Positions 44,263 to 51,757 of a stretch of DNA of 64,000 nucleotides are shown here, in pieces. The stretch's first letter is position 1. Every line of letters starts with the position of its first letter. The notes beneath the pieces are model-generated. The model saw nothing but the letters and a program-made list of their open reading frames with translations. It made no database searches and was not told the origin of the DNA. Location of the stretch: NCBI RefSeq assembly GCF_029223545.1, contig NZ_CP097870.1:2728001-2792000 (forward strand), given 5' to 3'. Position numbers and translations under genes: made by a program. The DNA comes from Thauera sp. GDN1 (GTDB lineage: Bacteria > Pseudomonadota > Gammaproteobacteria > Burkholderiales > Rhodocyclaceae).

Positions 44263-44928
44263 TCAGGCGCGGCGCCGGAGACCGAAGGCCGCACTCAGCA
44301 GGCCCGCCGCCAGCAAGGTCAGGATGCCCGGCTCGGGGACAGGGATGACCTCGGCCTCCTGTTCCGCGGGTCCATTCCCGCCCGTCGGGGCCGTCGGCCT
44401 GGGCATGCCGAAGAAGGCCAGTTCGCCCACCGCATACCTGTTGTCGCCGCCGACCGCACTGATGCGCGCATGGCGCGCGAGGACGGGCGCGAAGTCGGTC
44501 GCGCCGACGGAAGACAGCCAGCCATCGAACGTGTCAGCACGGCTGTCCAGGGTCTGCATCCCTCTGGCGTCCCCGGCCCACCCCAAGGGCACCAGCAGCA
44601 ACTGCGACCAGGAAATGCTGTCGCTCGAGATCTCGACAAGATAGCTGTCGTTGCCATCCACCGACAGCACCAGGTCATGAAGCTCGTACACCTGGTCGAA
44701 GCTCAGCGTGATGGACTTGCCGTTGCCCTTCCAGTAGGCGCTCTCCTGGCCATTCCACGGGCTCCCCTCGACCGGATAGAGGCCGTCAGCGATCAGGGTG
44801 GAGCCGTTGCCGATCGGATTGTCGTTGCCGATGGCCGCGACGTCGGTCACTTGCACCGGGACGGGTGCCGCGACCGCGGCGGACCCCAGCAGTCCGAGCG
44901 CAAGCACCACGAGCGTGTTCTTTTTCAT
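44263..44928 (-). CDS. PEP-CTERM sorting-domain protein
   Basis: This 221-residue secreted protein has a signal peptide (MKKNTLVVLALGLLGSAAVAA). The C-terminal sorting signal is VPEPG, then a hydrophobic helix LTLLAAGLLSAAFGL and the basic end RRRA, recognised and cleaved by exosortase during export of exopolysaccharide-associated proteins. The middle shows a discoidin-like beta pattern (YWKGNGKSITLSFDQVYELHDLVLSVDGNDSYLVEISSD), suggesting carbohydrate binding, which is inference. GAGAGGA precedes the ATG at 44928. It is controlled by a sigma-54 promoter just upstream. No exosortase gene is in the window. Confidence 0.9.
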   Translation of the reverse strand: MKKNTLVVLALGLLGSAAVAAPVPVQVTDVAAIGNDNPIGNGSTLIADGLYPVEGSPWNGQESAYWKGNGKSITLSFDQVYELHDLVLSVDGNDSYLVEISSDSISWSQLLLVPLGWAGDARGMQTLDSRADTFDGWLSSVGATDFAPVLARHARISAVGGDNRYAVGELAFFGMPRPTAPTGGNGPAEQEAEVIPVPEPGILTLLAAGLLSAAFGLRRRA

Positions 44929-44964
44929 GTCATCCTCTCGGCCCATTCACGGCACTTATCCCAA

Positions 44965-44980
44965 AGCAACGCCCGTGCCA
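44965..44980 (-). promoter_or_regulatory. Sigma-54 promoter of the PEP-CTERM gene
   Basis: On the minus strand the sequence is TGGCACG-GGCG-TTGCT, identical to the -24/-12 consensus. It lies 36 bases before the start codon. Confidence 0.9.
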
Positions 44981-45032
44981 CCCCGCCAAACCCGTGCGAA
45001 TAATACGGGCACGTGATCGCATGACGTCGGAG

Positions 45033-45049
45033 TGTAAGAAATACCGACA
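45033..45049. promoter_or_regulatory. Upstream repeat 1 of the PEP-CTERM promoter
   Basis: TGTAAGAAATACCGACA; the near-identical second copy is at 45192-45208. The position, 52 bases upstream of the -24 element, fits an enhancer site for a sigma-54 activator. PrsR, the PEP-CTERM-associated response regulator, is the obvious candidate. Confidence 0.65.
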
Positions 45050-45191
45050 GTTCACCCTGCTGAAACCCAAGCTGGGCAATAACTCCGCCGAGAATGACAA
45101 AGCGCTCGGCCGGCATGTGTGACATAAATCACGGCGCAGAACCGAAAACGCCCCAGAACGCTCCGCTGCAATCGGATTCGCTGATCGCGAG

Positions 45192-45208
45192 CGTAAGAAA
45201 TTCCGACA
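45192..45208. promoter_or_regulatory. Upstream repeat 2 of the PEP-CTERM promoter
   Basis: CGTAAGAAATTCCGACA differs from repeat 1 at two of 17 positions and has the same orientation, 159 bases further upstream. It lies just past the end of the small membrane-protein gene. Confidence 0.6.
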
Positions 45209-45216
45209 CTCCGCCC

Positions 45217-45444
45217 CTACTCGCCACCGTCCCGTCGCACAAGACGGGCGAAGACGAGCGGAAACGCCCCCGAACCGGCGAGCGCGATCGCCGACACCAG
45301 GAAGGCGAGGCCGGCCATGGGGTCGGCGAGCGCCGGATGCAGGCGAGCCCCTTCGCCGGCGAAGCAGATCAGCGCCGGCACCAGGCTCAGCCCGGCCAGC
45401 ACGAACAGCACCACCGCCGACAGCGGCACGCGGCGACGGCTCAC
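45217..45444 (-). CDS. Small two-helix membrane protein
   Basis: This 75-residue protein has two predicted membrane helices (VPLSAVVLFVLAGLSLVPALI and MAGLAFLVSAIALAGSGAF) with basic residues at both ends. The GTG at 45444 overlaps the stop of the ABC ATPase gene (GTGA), so it is probably translated with it. No family recognised; it may be a small accessory protein of the transporter. Confidence 0.6.
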   Translation of the reverse strand: MSRRRVPLSAVVLFVLAGLSLVPALICFAGEGARLHPALADPMAGLAFLVSAIALAGSGAFPLVFARLVRRDGGE

Positions 45445-46166
45445 AGCCTCATCCGCCACGGCAGCTCGCCCTGGATGAAGAGGCGCGCCTCCTCGGAGCG
45501 CGGGCGCGCGAAGAAGGGCTGCACCGCGGTGTGCTCGCACACCCGGCCGGCGGACATGAACACGATGTCGTCGCCCAGGCGCGTCGCCTGGCCGAGGTTG
45601 TGGGTCACCATCAGGATGCGTGTGCCATCGGTACGGATCTCGCGGATGATGCGCTCGACCGCCGCGCTCGCCGACGGGTCCAGGCTGGCGGTGGGCTCGT
45701 CGAGCAGCAGCAGGCGAGGCCTGGTCAGCCACGCGCGCGCCAGCGCAAGGCGCTGCTGCTCGCCGCCGGAAAGCAGGCGCGCGCTGTCGCCGGCACGGTC
45801 GGCCAGGCCGATGCGCTCGAGCATCGCCAGCGCGCGCCTTGCGCGCTCGCGCCGCGGCAGGTCGAAGGGCTTGAGGCCGAGGGCCACGTTGTGCAGCACC
45901 GAGGCGCGCAGCATCATCGGGCGCTGGAACACCATCATCACGCCCTGCGCCGGCCGAGCGCCCTGTTCCGATCCCCAGACCATGCTGCCCGAACTCGGCT
46001 GCACCAGGCCGCAGATCGTGCGCAGCAGCACGCTCTTGCCCGCGCCGTTGGGCCCCAGCACCAGCGTGATGCCCTCGTCGCCCAGTTCCAGATCGATCCC
46101 GGCCAGCACCTCGCGGCCGTTGGGCCGGTAACGCAGGTCGCGGATGCACAGGGGAAAGATCGCCAT
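45441..46166 (-). CDS. tupC: ABC transporter ATPase, tungstate type (TupC-like)
   Basis: This 241-residue ATPase has Walker A GPNGAGKS (about residues 39-46), a Q-loop in MVFQRPMM, the signature LSGGEQQRLALARA and Walker B LLLLDEPTASLD. It is a short TupC form without the C-terminal molybdate-binding (TOBE) domain seen in ModC. The permease upstream and the tungsten-enzyme context favour tungstate; molybdate cannot be excluded. Confidence 0.8.
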   Translation of the reverse strand: MAIFPLCIRDLRYRPNGREVLAGIDLELGDEGITLVLGPNGAGKSVLLRTICGLVQPSSGSMVWGSEQGARPAQGVMMVFQRPMMLRASVLHNVALGLKPFDLPRRERARRALAMLERIGLADRAGDSARLLSGGEQQRLALARAWLTRPRLLLLDEPTASLDPSASAAVERIIREIRTDGTRILMVTHNLGQATRLGDDIVFMSAGRVCEHTAVQPFFARPRSEEARLFIQGELPWRMRL

Positions 46167-46174
46167 CGTCCGCC

Positions 46175-46879
46175 TCAGCCGTAACGCCGCATCGCCCAGT
46201 GGCGCAGCACGAAGGCGAATGCGTTCAGCGCCAGGATGATCACGATCAGCACCATGCCGAGTGCGATCGCCAGCGCTAGGTCGCCCTTGCTGGTCTCGAG
46301 CGCGATCGCGGTCGTCATCACCCGGGTCGCGCGATCGATGTTGCCGCCCACGATCATCACCGCCCCCACCTCGCTCATCGCCCGCCCGAGGCCCGCGAGC
46401 ACCGCGACCACCAGCGAGTGGCGGCAGTCGTAGAGCAGCGTGGTCACGCTGTCCCACCATGAGAAGCGCATCAGCTGCAGCTCCTCGGCGTAGCGCTGCC
46501 ACACGTCCTCCACCACCTGGCGGGTGATCGCCGCCATCAGCGGCACGACCAGCAGGGTCTGGGCGACGATCATCGCCAGCGGCGTGTACAGCAGCCCGAA
46601 GCCGCCGAACGGCCCCGAGCGCGACAGCAGCAGATACACCACCACGCCCACAACGACCGAGGGCAGGCCCATCAATCCATTGACCAGCACCGACAGCGCG
46701 TTCTTGCCCGGGAAACGTCCGACCGCGATGCAGGCGCCCAGCGGCAACCCGATCAGTGTGCCCAGCACCACCGCGCCGCCGCTGACCTGCAGGGACAGCA
46801 CCACGATCTCCGCCACGGTGTGGTCGAATCTGGCGAGCAGCGAAATGGCTTCGGAGAAGGTGGCGGCGAAGGCGGACAT
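46175..46879 (-). CDS. tupB: ABC transporter permease, tungstate type (TupB-like)
   Basis: The permease (234 residues) has about five or six membrane segments. The EAA-type coupling loop is near the C-terminus (LAGLGRAMSEVGAVMIVGGNI). TupB/PhoT-like features include IVVLSLQVSGGAVVLGTLIGLPLG. The ATG at 46879 is preferred over one 69 bases further upstream, because similarity starts there. The usual partner TupA, the periplasmic tungstate-binding protein, is not encoded before or after it. Confidence 0.82.
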   Translation of the reverse strand: MSAFAATFSEAISLLARFDHTVAEIVVLSLQVSGGAVVLGTLIGLPLGACIAVGRFPGKNALSVLVNGLMGLPSVVVGVVVYLLLSRSGPFGGFGLLYTPLAMIVAQTLLVVPLMAAITRQVVEDVWQRYAEELQLMRFSWWDSVTTLLYDCRHSLVVAVLAGLGRAMSEVGAVMIVGGNIDRATRVMTTAIALETSKGDLALAIALGMVLIVIILALNAFAFVLRHWAMRRYG

Positions 46880-46993
46880 CGGCGGGGAGCATACCCGAAA
46901 CGCGGCGCCGGCCGGAGCATGGCAGGCGGATGAGCCGAAGGGCAGCAACGCCCGGTCCCCCGTCTGGAGGACGGCGCGGCGGGACGCCCCCGC

Positions 46994-47281
46994 CTAGCTC
47001 TCGTAGGACAGCAGGAGCACGTCGGCGGCCTGTTCGCGCAGCGGAATCAGGGCCTGGTAGGCCGGCGACGAGAACCAGTGATTCACCGCCGCGACGCTGG
47101 GAAAGCGGATCACGACGATGTCCTCATGCGGGCTCGCACCGGACAGCGCCGCCACCTGCTTGCCGCGGAAGACGAGTTCGCCACCCCAGGGGGTCAGCGT
47201 CGCCGGCACCCTGCTTCGATACTCGGCCCACATCTCCGCGTTCTTCACCGTGATGTGGCCGACGACATAAGCGTTGTTCAT
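46994..47281 (-). CDS. DUF1330 protein
   Basis: This 95-residue dimeric alpha/beta-barrel-type protein has the pattern YVVGHITVKNAEMWAEYRSRVPATL and RFPSVAAVNHWFSSPAYQAL, typical of DUF1330. No enzymatic role is established for the family. It lies between the aor-linked small genes and the tungstate transporter, with gaps of 33 and 114 bases, so it probably belongs to the same minus-strand transcript. Confidence 0.85.
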   Translation of the reverse strand: MNNAYVVGHITVKNAEMWAEYRSRVPATLTPWGGELVFRGKQVAALSGASPHEDIVVIRFPSVAAVNHWFSSPAYQALIPLREQAADVLLLSYES

Positions 47282-47314
47282 TTATGGATATCCAGAGCTT
47301 GGTCGAGGCGGGGA

Positions 47315-47623
47315 TCAGCCCCCGCCCTTCTGCATCGCGCGGTCCAGCCTCGCCAGCAAGGCGCGGCGCATGGCCTCGTCGCCGGGGGCGAAGCGGTAGC
47401 GCACGTCGAGTTGCGGCAATTCGAACAGGCCCAGCCGGCGCACGCCGGCGGCTTCGATGTCGATGACGAGTTCCTGCGTGCCGTCGCGCAGGCTGAAGCG
47501 CGCCGCAGCCGCGCTGCCCTCCACTGCCGGCCAGGCCTGGCGCAGGTCGCGCTCGAACTCGCGCGGCGTGGCGGTGACCCGGCGCTCGAAGGACTCGGGC
47601 ACCGGGCCGTGGATGAAGGCCAC
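47315..47623 (-). CDS. Uncharacterised small protein of the aor cluster
   Basis: The protein has 102 residues, no signal peptide or membrane helix. It begins MAFIHGPVPESFERRVTATPREFERDLRQAW and ends with a charged helix DEAMRRALLARLDRAMQKGGG. The middle alternates strand-like segments (ARFSLRDGTQELVIDIEAAGVRRLGLFELPQLDVRYRF). No family recognised. The start is three bases after the MoaD-like stop, so it is very likely co-translated with the sulfur carrier and may assist cofactor insertion, which is a guess. Confidence 0.72.
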   Translation of the reverse strand: MAFIHGPVPESFERRVTATPREFERDLRQAWPAVEGSAAAARFSLRDGTQELVIDIEAAGVRRLGLFELPQLDVRYRFAPGDEAMRRALLARLDRAMQKGGG

Positions 47624-47626
47624 CGC

Positions 47627-47896
47627 TCAGCCGCCCGCGATCGGCGGCCAGATCGCGAGCTCGTCGCCATCCGCCAGACGCCTGCGGGCGCGCTCGGAAG
47701 GCGGCACGAAGTGGCCATTGACCAGCACCAGATGCGCGCTGCGCTCGGGCACCCGGTAGCGGTGGATCATGTCCGCGACCGTCGTGCCCTCATCCACCTC
47801 GAGCTCCAGCCGGTTGCCGCGATGGCCCTCCGGCAGGTAGTCCGAAAGCGAGGCGAAGAGCTTGAAGGCGATGCGGATCGTCACGCGGGTCTCCAT
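47627..47896 (-). CDS. MoaD/ThiS-like sulfur carrier of the aor operon
   Basis: This 89-residue ubiquitin-like protein ends in GG (LAIWPPIAGG), the C-terminal diglycine that is adenylated and thiocarboxylated in MoaD and ThiS. It starts METRVTIRIAFKLFASLSDYLP and contains MIHRYRVPERSAHLVLVNGH. Tungsten aldehyde oxidoreductase operons often have their own MoaD-like gene for dedicated pterin dithiolene synthesis. Its ATG lies three bases after a run of ten G that also provides the only ribosome-binding sequence. Confidence 0.87.
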   Translation of the reverse strand: METRVTIRIAFKLFASLSDYLPEGHRGNRLELEVDEGTTVADMIHRYRVPERSAHLVLVNGHFVPPSERARRRLADGDELAIWPPIAGG

Positions 47897-47909
47897 TCGC
47901 CCCCCCCCC

Positions 47910-49205
47910 TCAACGCGCAAGCGCCATCGGCTGCTGGCTGCGAGCGACGTAGGCGTCGACGAAGGCGAGCGGATTGGCGAGCAGACGCGCCCTCCAGTCG
48001 CCCAGCCTCACCTGGCCGTGGATCAGCCCGCGCAGCGCGCCGACGTGCTGGGTCAGCCCGATCGAGGTGGCGCCGATCATCACGTCGTCCTTGAACTGCA
48101 GGCTGAGGTAACGGTAGCGGGTCTCGTCGATCATCTCCACGCCGCTGCCGCCGGCTTCGGCCTTCTCGCCCCACCACTGGCCGAAGGACGAGGAGATCAG
48201 GCCCAGGGTGTCGAGGACGTTGATCGCCAGCACGCCATTGAGCTTCGTGTCGCGCGCCGCCGCGCCACCGCGTGCCATGTTCATCGCCGCGATGCGGGCC
48301 TGGTCGGCGGCGTTGGGCTGGATCGCGGCGACGAGGTGGGCGCCGGTGAACAGGTCGGGCGCCTCGGCCACGTCGCCGGCGGCGAAGATGCCGGGCACCG
48401 AGGTCTCCATGCGCTCGTCGACCAGCACGCCCTTGGCCACATGCACCGGGGTTTCCTCGAGGAAGCCGACGTTGGGCGCGACGCCTGCGGCGACGATGAC
48501 CAGATCGCAATCCAGGCGGTCGCCGGTGGACAGCGTCACGGCCAGCGGTGCGTCGGCGCCCGCCTCGCTACCACGGTCGATGCGCTGCACGCCCGCCGAG
48601 GTCACGACGCGGATGCCCTTCTCCTCGACCCAGCGCTTGATCATGCCGCCGGCCTTGGGCGTCATCATGCGCGGCACCATGCGGTCGCCCATCTCCACCA
48701 CCGTGAGCTGGACGCCGCGCTTGGCGAGCGCTTCCATGATGATGCAGCCGATGAAGCCCGCACCCAGCTGCAGCACGCGCGCACCGGGTTTCGCATGGGC
48801 GGCGATCGCACGCGCGTCGGCCAGCGTCCAGCAGGTCTGCACCTCGGGCAGGTCCACGCCGGGGATAGGCGGGCGCACCGGATGCGAGCCGGTGGCGATC
48901 AGCAGGCGGTCGTAGTCCTCGAAGTGTCCGTCGTCGAACAGCACCGTGCGCTTGTCGGTATTGAGCGCGACCGCGCGACCGCGCAGCTGGCGGATGCGCA
49001 GGCGCTCGAAATGGTCGGCGCCCTTGCGCAGGTAGGTGCCCGGCTCGTCGATGTTGCCTTCGAGCAGATAGGGGATGGCCATGCGCGAATACGGCGGCGC
49101 GTCCTCGTGGCCGACCATCAGGATGTCGTCGGCCGGCGCGGCCTTGCGCAGGGTTTCGGCGGCGACGACGCCCGCAGGGCCGTTGCCGAGAATCAGGTGT
49201 TTCAT
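47910..49205 (-). CDS. aorC: AOR-associated FAD/NAD oxidoreductase (AorC-like)
   Basis: This 431-residue pyridine-nucleotide-disulfide-type flavoprotein has an N-terminal FAD motif LGNGPAGVVAAE (residues 5-16), a central NAD motif LGAGFIGCIIME and VPGIFAAGDVAEA for FAD. In Aromatoleum the AorC subunit links the tungsten-iron-sulfur subunits to NAD+. The order aorA-aorB-aorC here is the same. A 59-base gap with a perfect hairpin separates it from aorB. The start at 49205 is set by the FAD motif; the frame is open far upstream through out-of-frame aorB. Confidence 0.88.
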   Translation of the reverse strand: MKHLILGNGPAGVVAAETLRKAAPADDILMVGHEDAPPYSRMAIPYLLEGNIDEPGTYLRKGADHFERLRIRQLRGRAVALNTDKRTVLFDDGHFEDYDRLLIATGSHPVRPPIPGVDLPEVQTCWTLADARAIAAHAKPGARVLQLGAGFIGCIIMEALAKRGVQLTVVEMGDRMVPRMMTPKAGGMIKRWVEEKGIRVVTSAGVQRIDRGSEAGADAPLAVTLSTGDRLDCDLVIVAAGVAPNVGFLEETPVHVAKGVLVDERMETSVPGIFAAGDVAEAPDLFTGAHLVAAIQPNAADQARIAAMNMARGGAAARDTKLNGVLAINVLDTLGLISSSFGQWWGEKAEAGGSGVEMIDETRYRYLSLQFKDDVMIGATSIGLTQHVGALRGLIHGQVRLGDWRARLLANPLAFVDAYVARSQQPMALAR

Positions 49206-49222
49206 TGGAGCGTCCTCGAACG

Positions 49223-49254
49223 GTACACGGGCACCCACAAGGACGCCCGTGTAC
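49223..49254 (-). promoter_or_regulatory. Intercistronic hairpin between aorB and aorC
   Basis: GTACACGGGC (49223-49232) and GCCCGTGTAC (49245-49254) form a perfect ten-base-pair stem with a 12-base loop in the 59-base gap. There is no T-run, so mRNA processing, protection or partial attenuation is more likely than full termination. Confidence 0.7.
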
Positions 49255-49264
49255 GCTTGCGGCA

Positions 49265-51112
49265 TCACAAACCCAGACGAGCCCGGGTCTCGGCGGTCGG
49301 TTCGCCCGCGGGGGTCCAGCCGCGTACCTGGTAGTACTCGGGCAGCATCTTCGCCAGGCCGTTGACCAGGCCCTTGGCGGGACCGGTCTTGGCCGGCTCC
49401 TGGGTCAGACGCGGCGGCAGGTTGTCGTCCTTGGCGGTGAAGCCGGCGGCGTTGTTGAACATGCGCTCCATGTTCCAGATGCGTTCGCCCACCTCGTTCA
49501 GCTTCTCCATGCTCCAGTCGCCCTCGCACGCGGCGGCGACCTGCGGCTGCACGTCGGCCAGGGTCCACGCGAAGCTGGTGAACACGCAGATGCCGGCCGA
49601 GTCGAACACCGCGGTGGCGTCCTGGAAGGCCTTCACCAGCGCCGGCTTGCCGTCGGTGGTGAGCGGATCGGTCTTGACCGGGATGCCGAGCACTTCGGAC
49701 GCGACCGTGTAGCCGCGCAGGTGGCAGGCGCCGCGGTTGGAAGTGGCATAGGCCAGGCCCATGCCCTGGATGCCGCGCGAGTCGTAGGCGGGGAATTCCT
49801 GACCCTTGACGCTCATCGACAGCTCGGGGCGGCCGTACTTCTCGCACAGGCGCTTGCTGCCCAGGCCGAGTTCCTTGCCGAAGCCCTCGCCCAGCGCGGT
49901 CATCTCGACCATCTTGGCCAGCGCCTCGGCCGAGCCGAAGGGGGCCGCCATGCCGATCTTGTCGTCGTCGAGGATGCCCAACTCGTAGAGCTCCATCGCC
50001 GCGCCGACGGTGGCGCCGAAGGAGATCGGGTCCATGCCCTGCTCGTTGCAGATCAGGTTGGCGTACTGCAGGGCCTCCAGGTCGCCCACGCCGTTGGCCG
50101 CACCGAGCGCCCACGCCGCCTCGTACTCCAGGCCGCCGGAGGCGCCCCAGTACTTCGGGCTGTTCTTGACCGTGAAGTGGTTCTTGTCGATCTCGGAGAT
50201 GCGCCCGCAGGCGATCGTGCACCCGAAGCAGGCGGCGTTGGTGACGAGGTGGGTCTTGCCGTCCGACTCGCGCTTCTCGTGCATGGCCTCGGCCGAGATC
50301 TTGGAGGCGTCCTCGAACTGCACGTCGCGATGGTTGCGGGTGGGCAGCGCGCCGATCTCGTTGATCACGTTCATCAGCACCTGGGTGCCGTACTTGGGCA
50401 GGCCCTGGCCGGTGACCGCATTGTCGGCGAGCACCTTCTTCGCGTCGTTGGTCGCCTTGAGGAAGGCGCCGAAGTCCTTGATGCCCGACACGCCCTTGGT
50501 GCCGCGGATGGCGACCGCCTTGAGGTTCTTCGAACCCATCACCGCGCCCACGCCGGAGCGCCCGGCCGCGCGGTGCAGGTCATTGACGATGCAGGCGTAC
50601 AGCACCTGGTTCTCGCCCGCCTTGCCGATCGAGGAGATGCGCACCAGCGGGTCCTGCAGCTCTTCCTTGATGTGCTCCTCGGTCTCCCAGCAGCTCTTGC
50701 CCCACAGGCCGGCGGCATCGCGCAGCTCGGCCCTGTCGTTCTCGATGTAGAGCCACACCGGCTTAGCCGACCTGCCCTCGAAGATCACCATGTCCCAGCC
50801 GGCGAACTTCATCTCGGCGCCGAAGAAGCCGCCCGAGTTCGAACAGGCGATGGCGCCGGTCAGCGGCCCCTTGGTGATCACCGTGTAGCGGCCGCCGGTC
50901 GAGGCCATGGTGCCGGTGAGCGGGCCGGTGGCCATGATCATCTTGTTGTCGGGCGAAAGCGGATCGACCTTGGGGTCGATCTCGGACACCAGGTACTTGG
51001 TGGCGAGGCCGCGCGAGCCGAGGTATTCGTCGGCCCACTTCATGTTCAGTGCTTCTTCCGTACAGGTGCCGGCCGAGAGGTTCACCCGCAGGACTTTTCT
51101 GTTCCAACCCAT
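49265..51112 (-). CDS. aorB: Tungsten aldehyde:ferredoxin oxidoreductase catalytic subunit
   Basis: The subunit (615 residues) oxidises aldehydes to carboxylic acids in the cytoplasm using a tungsten bis-pterin and one [4Fe-4S] cluster. The cluster cysteines are C295-x2-C298-x3-C302 (CFGCTIAC) and C509 (SAGIC). E331 and H464 match the catalytic Glu and His of the Pyrococcus enzyme by position. The N-terminal domain starts GWNRKVLRVNLSAG. It follows the four-cluster subunit by 12 bases. Specificity within the AOR family (benzaldehyde, acetaldehyde and others) cannot be read from the sequence. Confidence 0.95.
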   Translation of the reverse strand: MGWNRKVLRVNLSAGTCTEEALNMKWADEYLGSRGLATKYLVSEIDPKVDPLSPDNKMIMATGPLTGTMASTGGRYTVITKGPLTGAIACSNSGGFFGAEMKFAGWDMVIFEGRSAKPVWLYIENDRAELRDAAGLWGKSCWETEEHIKEELQDPLVRISSIGKAGENQVLYACIVNDLHRAAGRSGVGAVMGSKNLKAVAIRGTKGVSGIKDFGAFLKATNDAKKVLADNAVTGQGLPKYGTQVLMNVINEIGALPTRNHRDVQFEDASKISAEAMHEKRESDGKTHLVTNAACFGCTIACGRISEIDKNHFTVKNSPKYWGASGGLEYEAAWALGAANGVGDLEALQYANLICNEQGMDPISFGATVGAAMELYELGILDDDKIGMAAPFGSAEALAKMVEMTALGEGFGKELGLGSKRLCEKYGRPELSMSVKGQEFPAYDSRGIQGMGLAYATSNRGACHLRGYTVASEVLGIPVKTDPLTTDGKPALVKAFQDATAVFDSAGICVFTSFAWTLADVQPQVAAACEGDWSMEKLNEVGERIWNMERMFNNAAGFTAKDDNLPPRLTQEPAKTGPAKGLVNGLAKMLPEYYQVRGWTPAGEPTAETRARLGL

Positions 51113-51124
51113 GACGTGTCCTCC

Positions 51125-51604
51125 TCAGGCGGCGGCCGAAGCCGGCGTATTGGCCTTCGCGGCCCAGGCGCGCATCTTGTCGATGCCGGTCCAGTCGGCG
51201 TCGACATAGGTGATGGCGCCGGTCGGGCAGGCGCTGGCGCAGGCGGGGTTGCCCTCGCACAGGTCGCACTTCTGCACCTTGCCGGTGTCCTGGTTGTAGT
51301 TGATGGTGCCGAACGGACAGGCGATCGTGCACACCTTGCAGCCCACACAGGTGTCCTCGAACACCATCTTGGCGCCGGTCGACAGGTCGATGCGGATCGC
51401 ATCCACCGGACAGGAGTTCAGGCACCAGGCCTCGGTGCACTGCGTGCAGGTGTAGGGCACCTTGCGGCCCTCGTGTTCGAAGTTGAACACCTTGATGCGA
51501 GACTTGCTCGGATTGATGACCCCGGTGTGCTCGTAGGAGCAGGCCATCTCGCATTGCAGACAGCCGGTGCACTTCGCGGGATCAATGTGCAGTGCTTTCC
51601 ACAT
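51125..51604 (-). CDS. aorA: AOR polyferredoxin subunit (AorA-like)
   Basis: This 159-residue subunit has four cysteine groups for four [4Fe-4S] clusters: CTGCLQCEMAC, CTQCTEAWCLNSC, CVGCKVCTIAC and CDLCEGNPACASAC. It carries electrons from the catalytic subunit towards AorC. In Aromatoleum, AorA and AorB polymerise into filaments with electrons running through AorA. The ATG at 51604 with GAGGAGA upstream is chosen; an in-frame TTG 15 bases further upstream lacks a separate ribosome-binding site. It is the first gene of the operon, about 100 bases after a sigma-54 promoter. Confidence 0.92.
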   Translation of the reverse strand: MWKALHIDPAKCTGCLQCEMACSYEHTGVINPSKSRIKVFNFEHEGRKVPYTCTQCTEAWCLNSCPVDAIRIDLSTGAKMVFEDTCVGCKVCTIACPFGTINYNQDTGKVQKCDLCEGNPACASACPTGAITYVDADWTGIDKMRAWAAKANTPASAAA

Positions 51605-51713
51605 CGATCGTCTCCTCAATCGTTATCGGTTGATGCAGTCGGTCACCGGTTCGGACATCCCGTTTCCGACGACACACGGGTGCCTCATGGGGCAAGGCAC
51701 CTATGCAAATCTA

Positions 51714-51729
51714 AGCATAAGTCGTGCCT
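51714..51729 (-). promoter_or_regulatory. Sigma-54 promoter of the aor operon
   Basis: Minus strand AGGCACG-ACTT-ATGCT; GG and GC are at the exact -24/-12 spacing and 14 of 16 consensus positions agree (all but the first T and one T of TTGC). The expected start is near 51703, giving a leader of about 100 bases with a small hairpin GGTGCC/GGCACC (51679-51701) at its 5' end. Confidence 0.75.
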
Positions 51730-51757
51730 ATGGAAGGTCAACCTGGGATTACCCTCC

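Noticed and set aside
51605..51713. Molybdenum- or tungsten-cofactor riboswitch in the aor leader
   Set aside because: The leader of about 100 bases has one small hairpin (GGTGCC/GGCACC) but no recognisable Moco/Tuco aptamer core, and it is short for this class.
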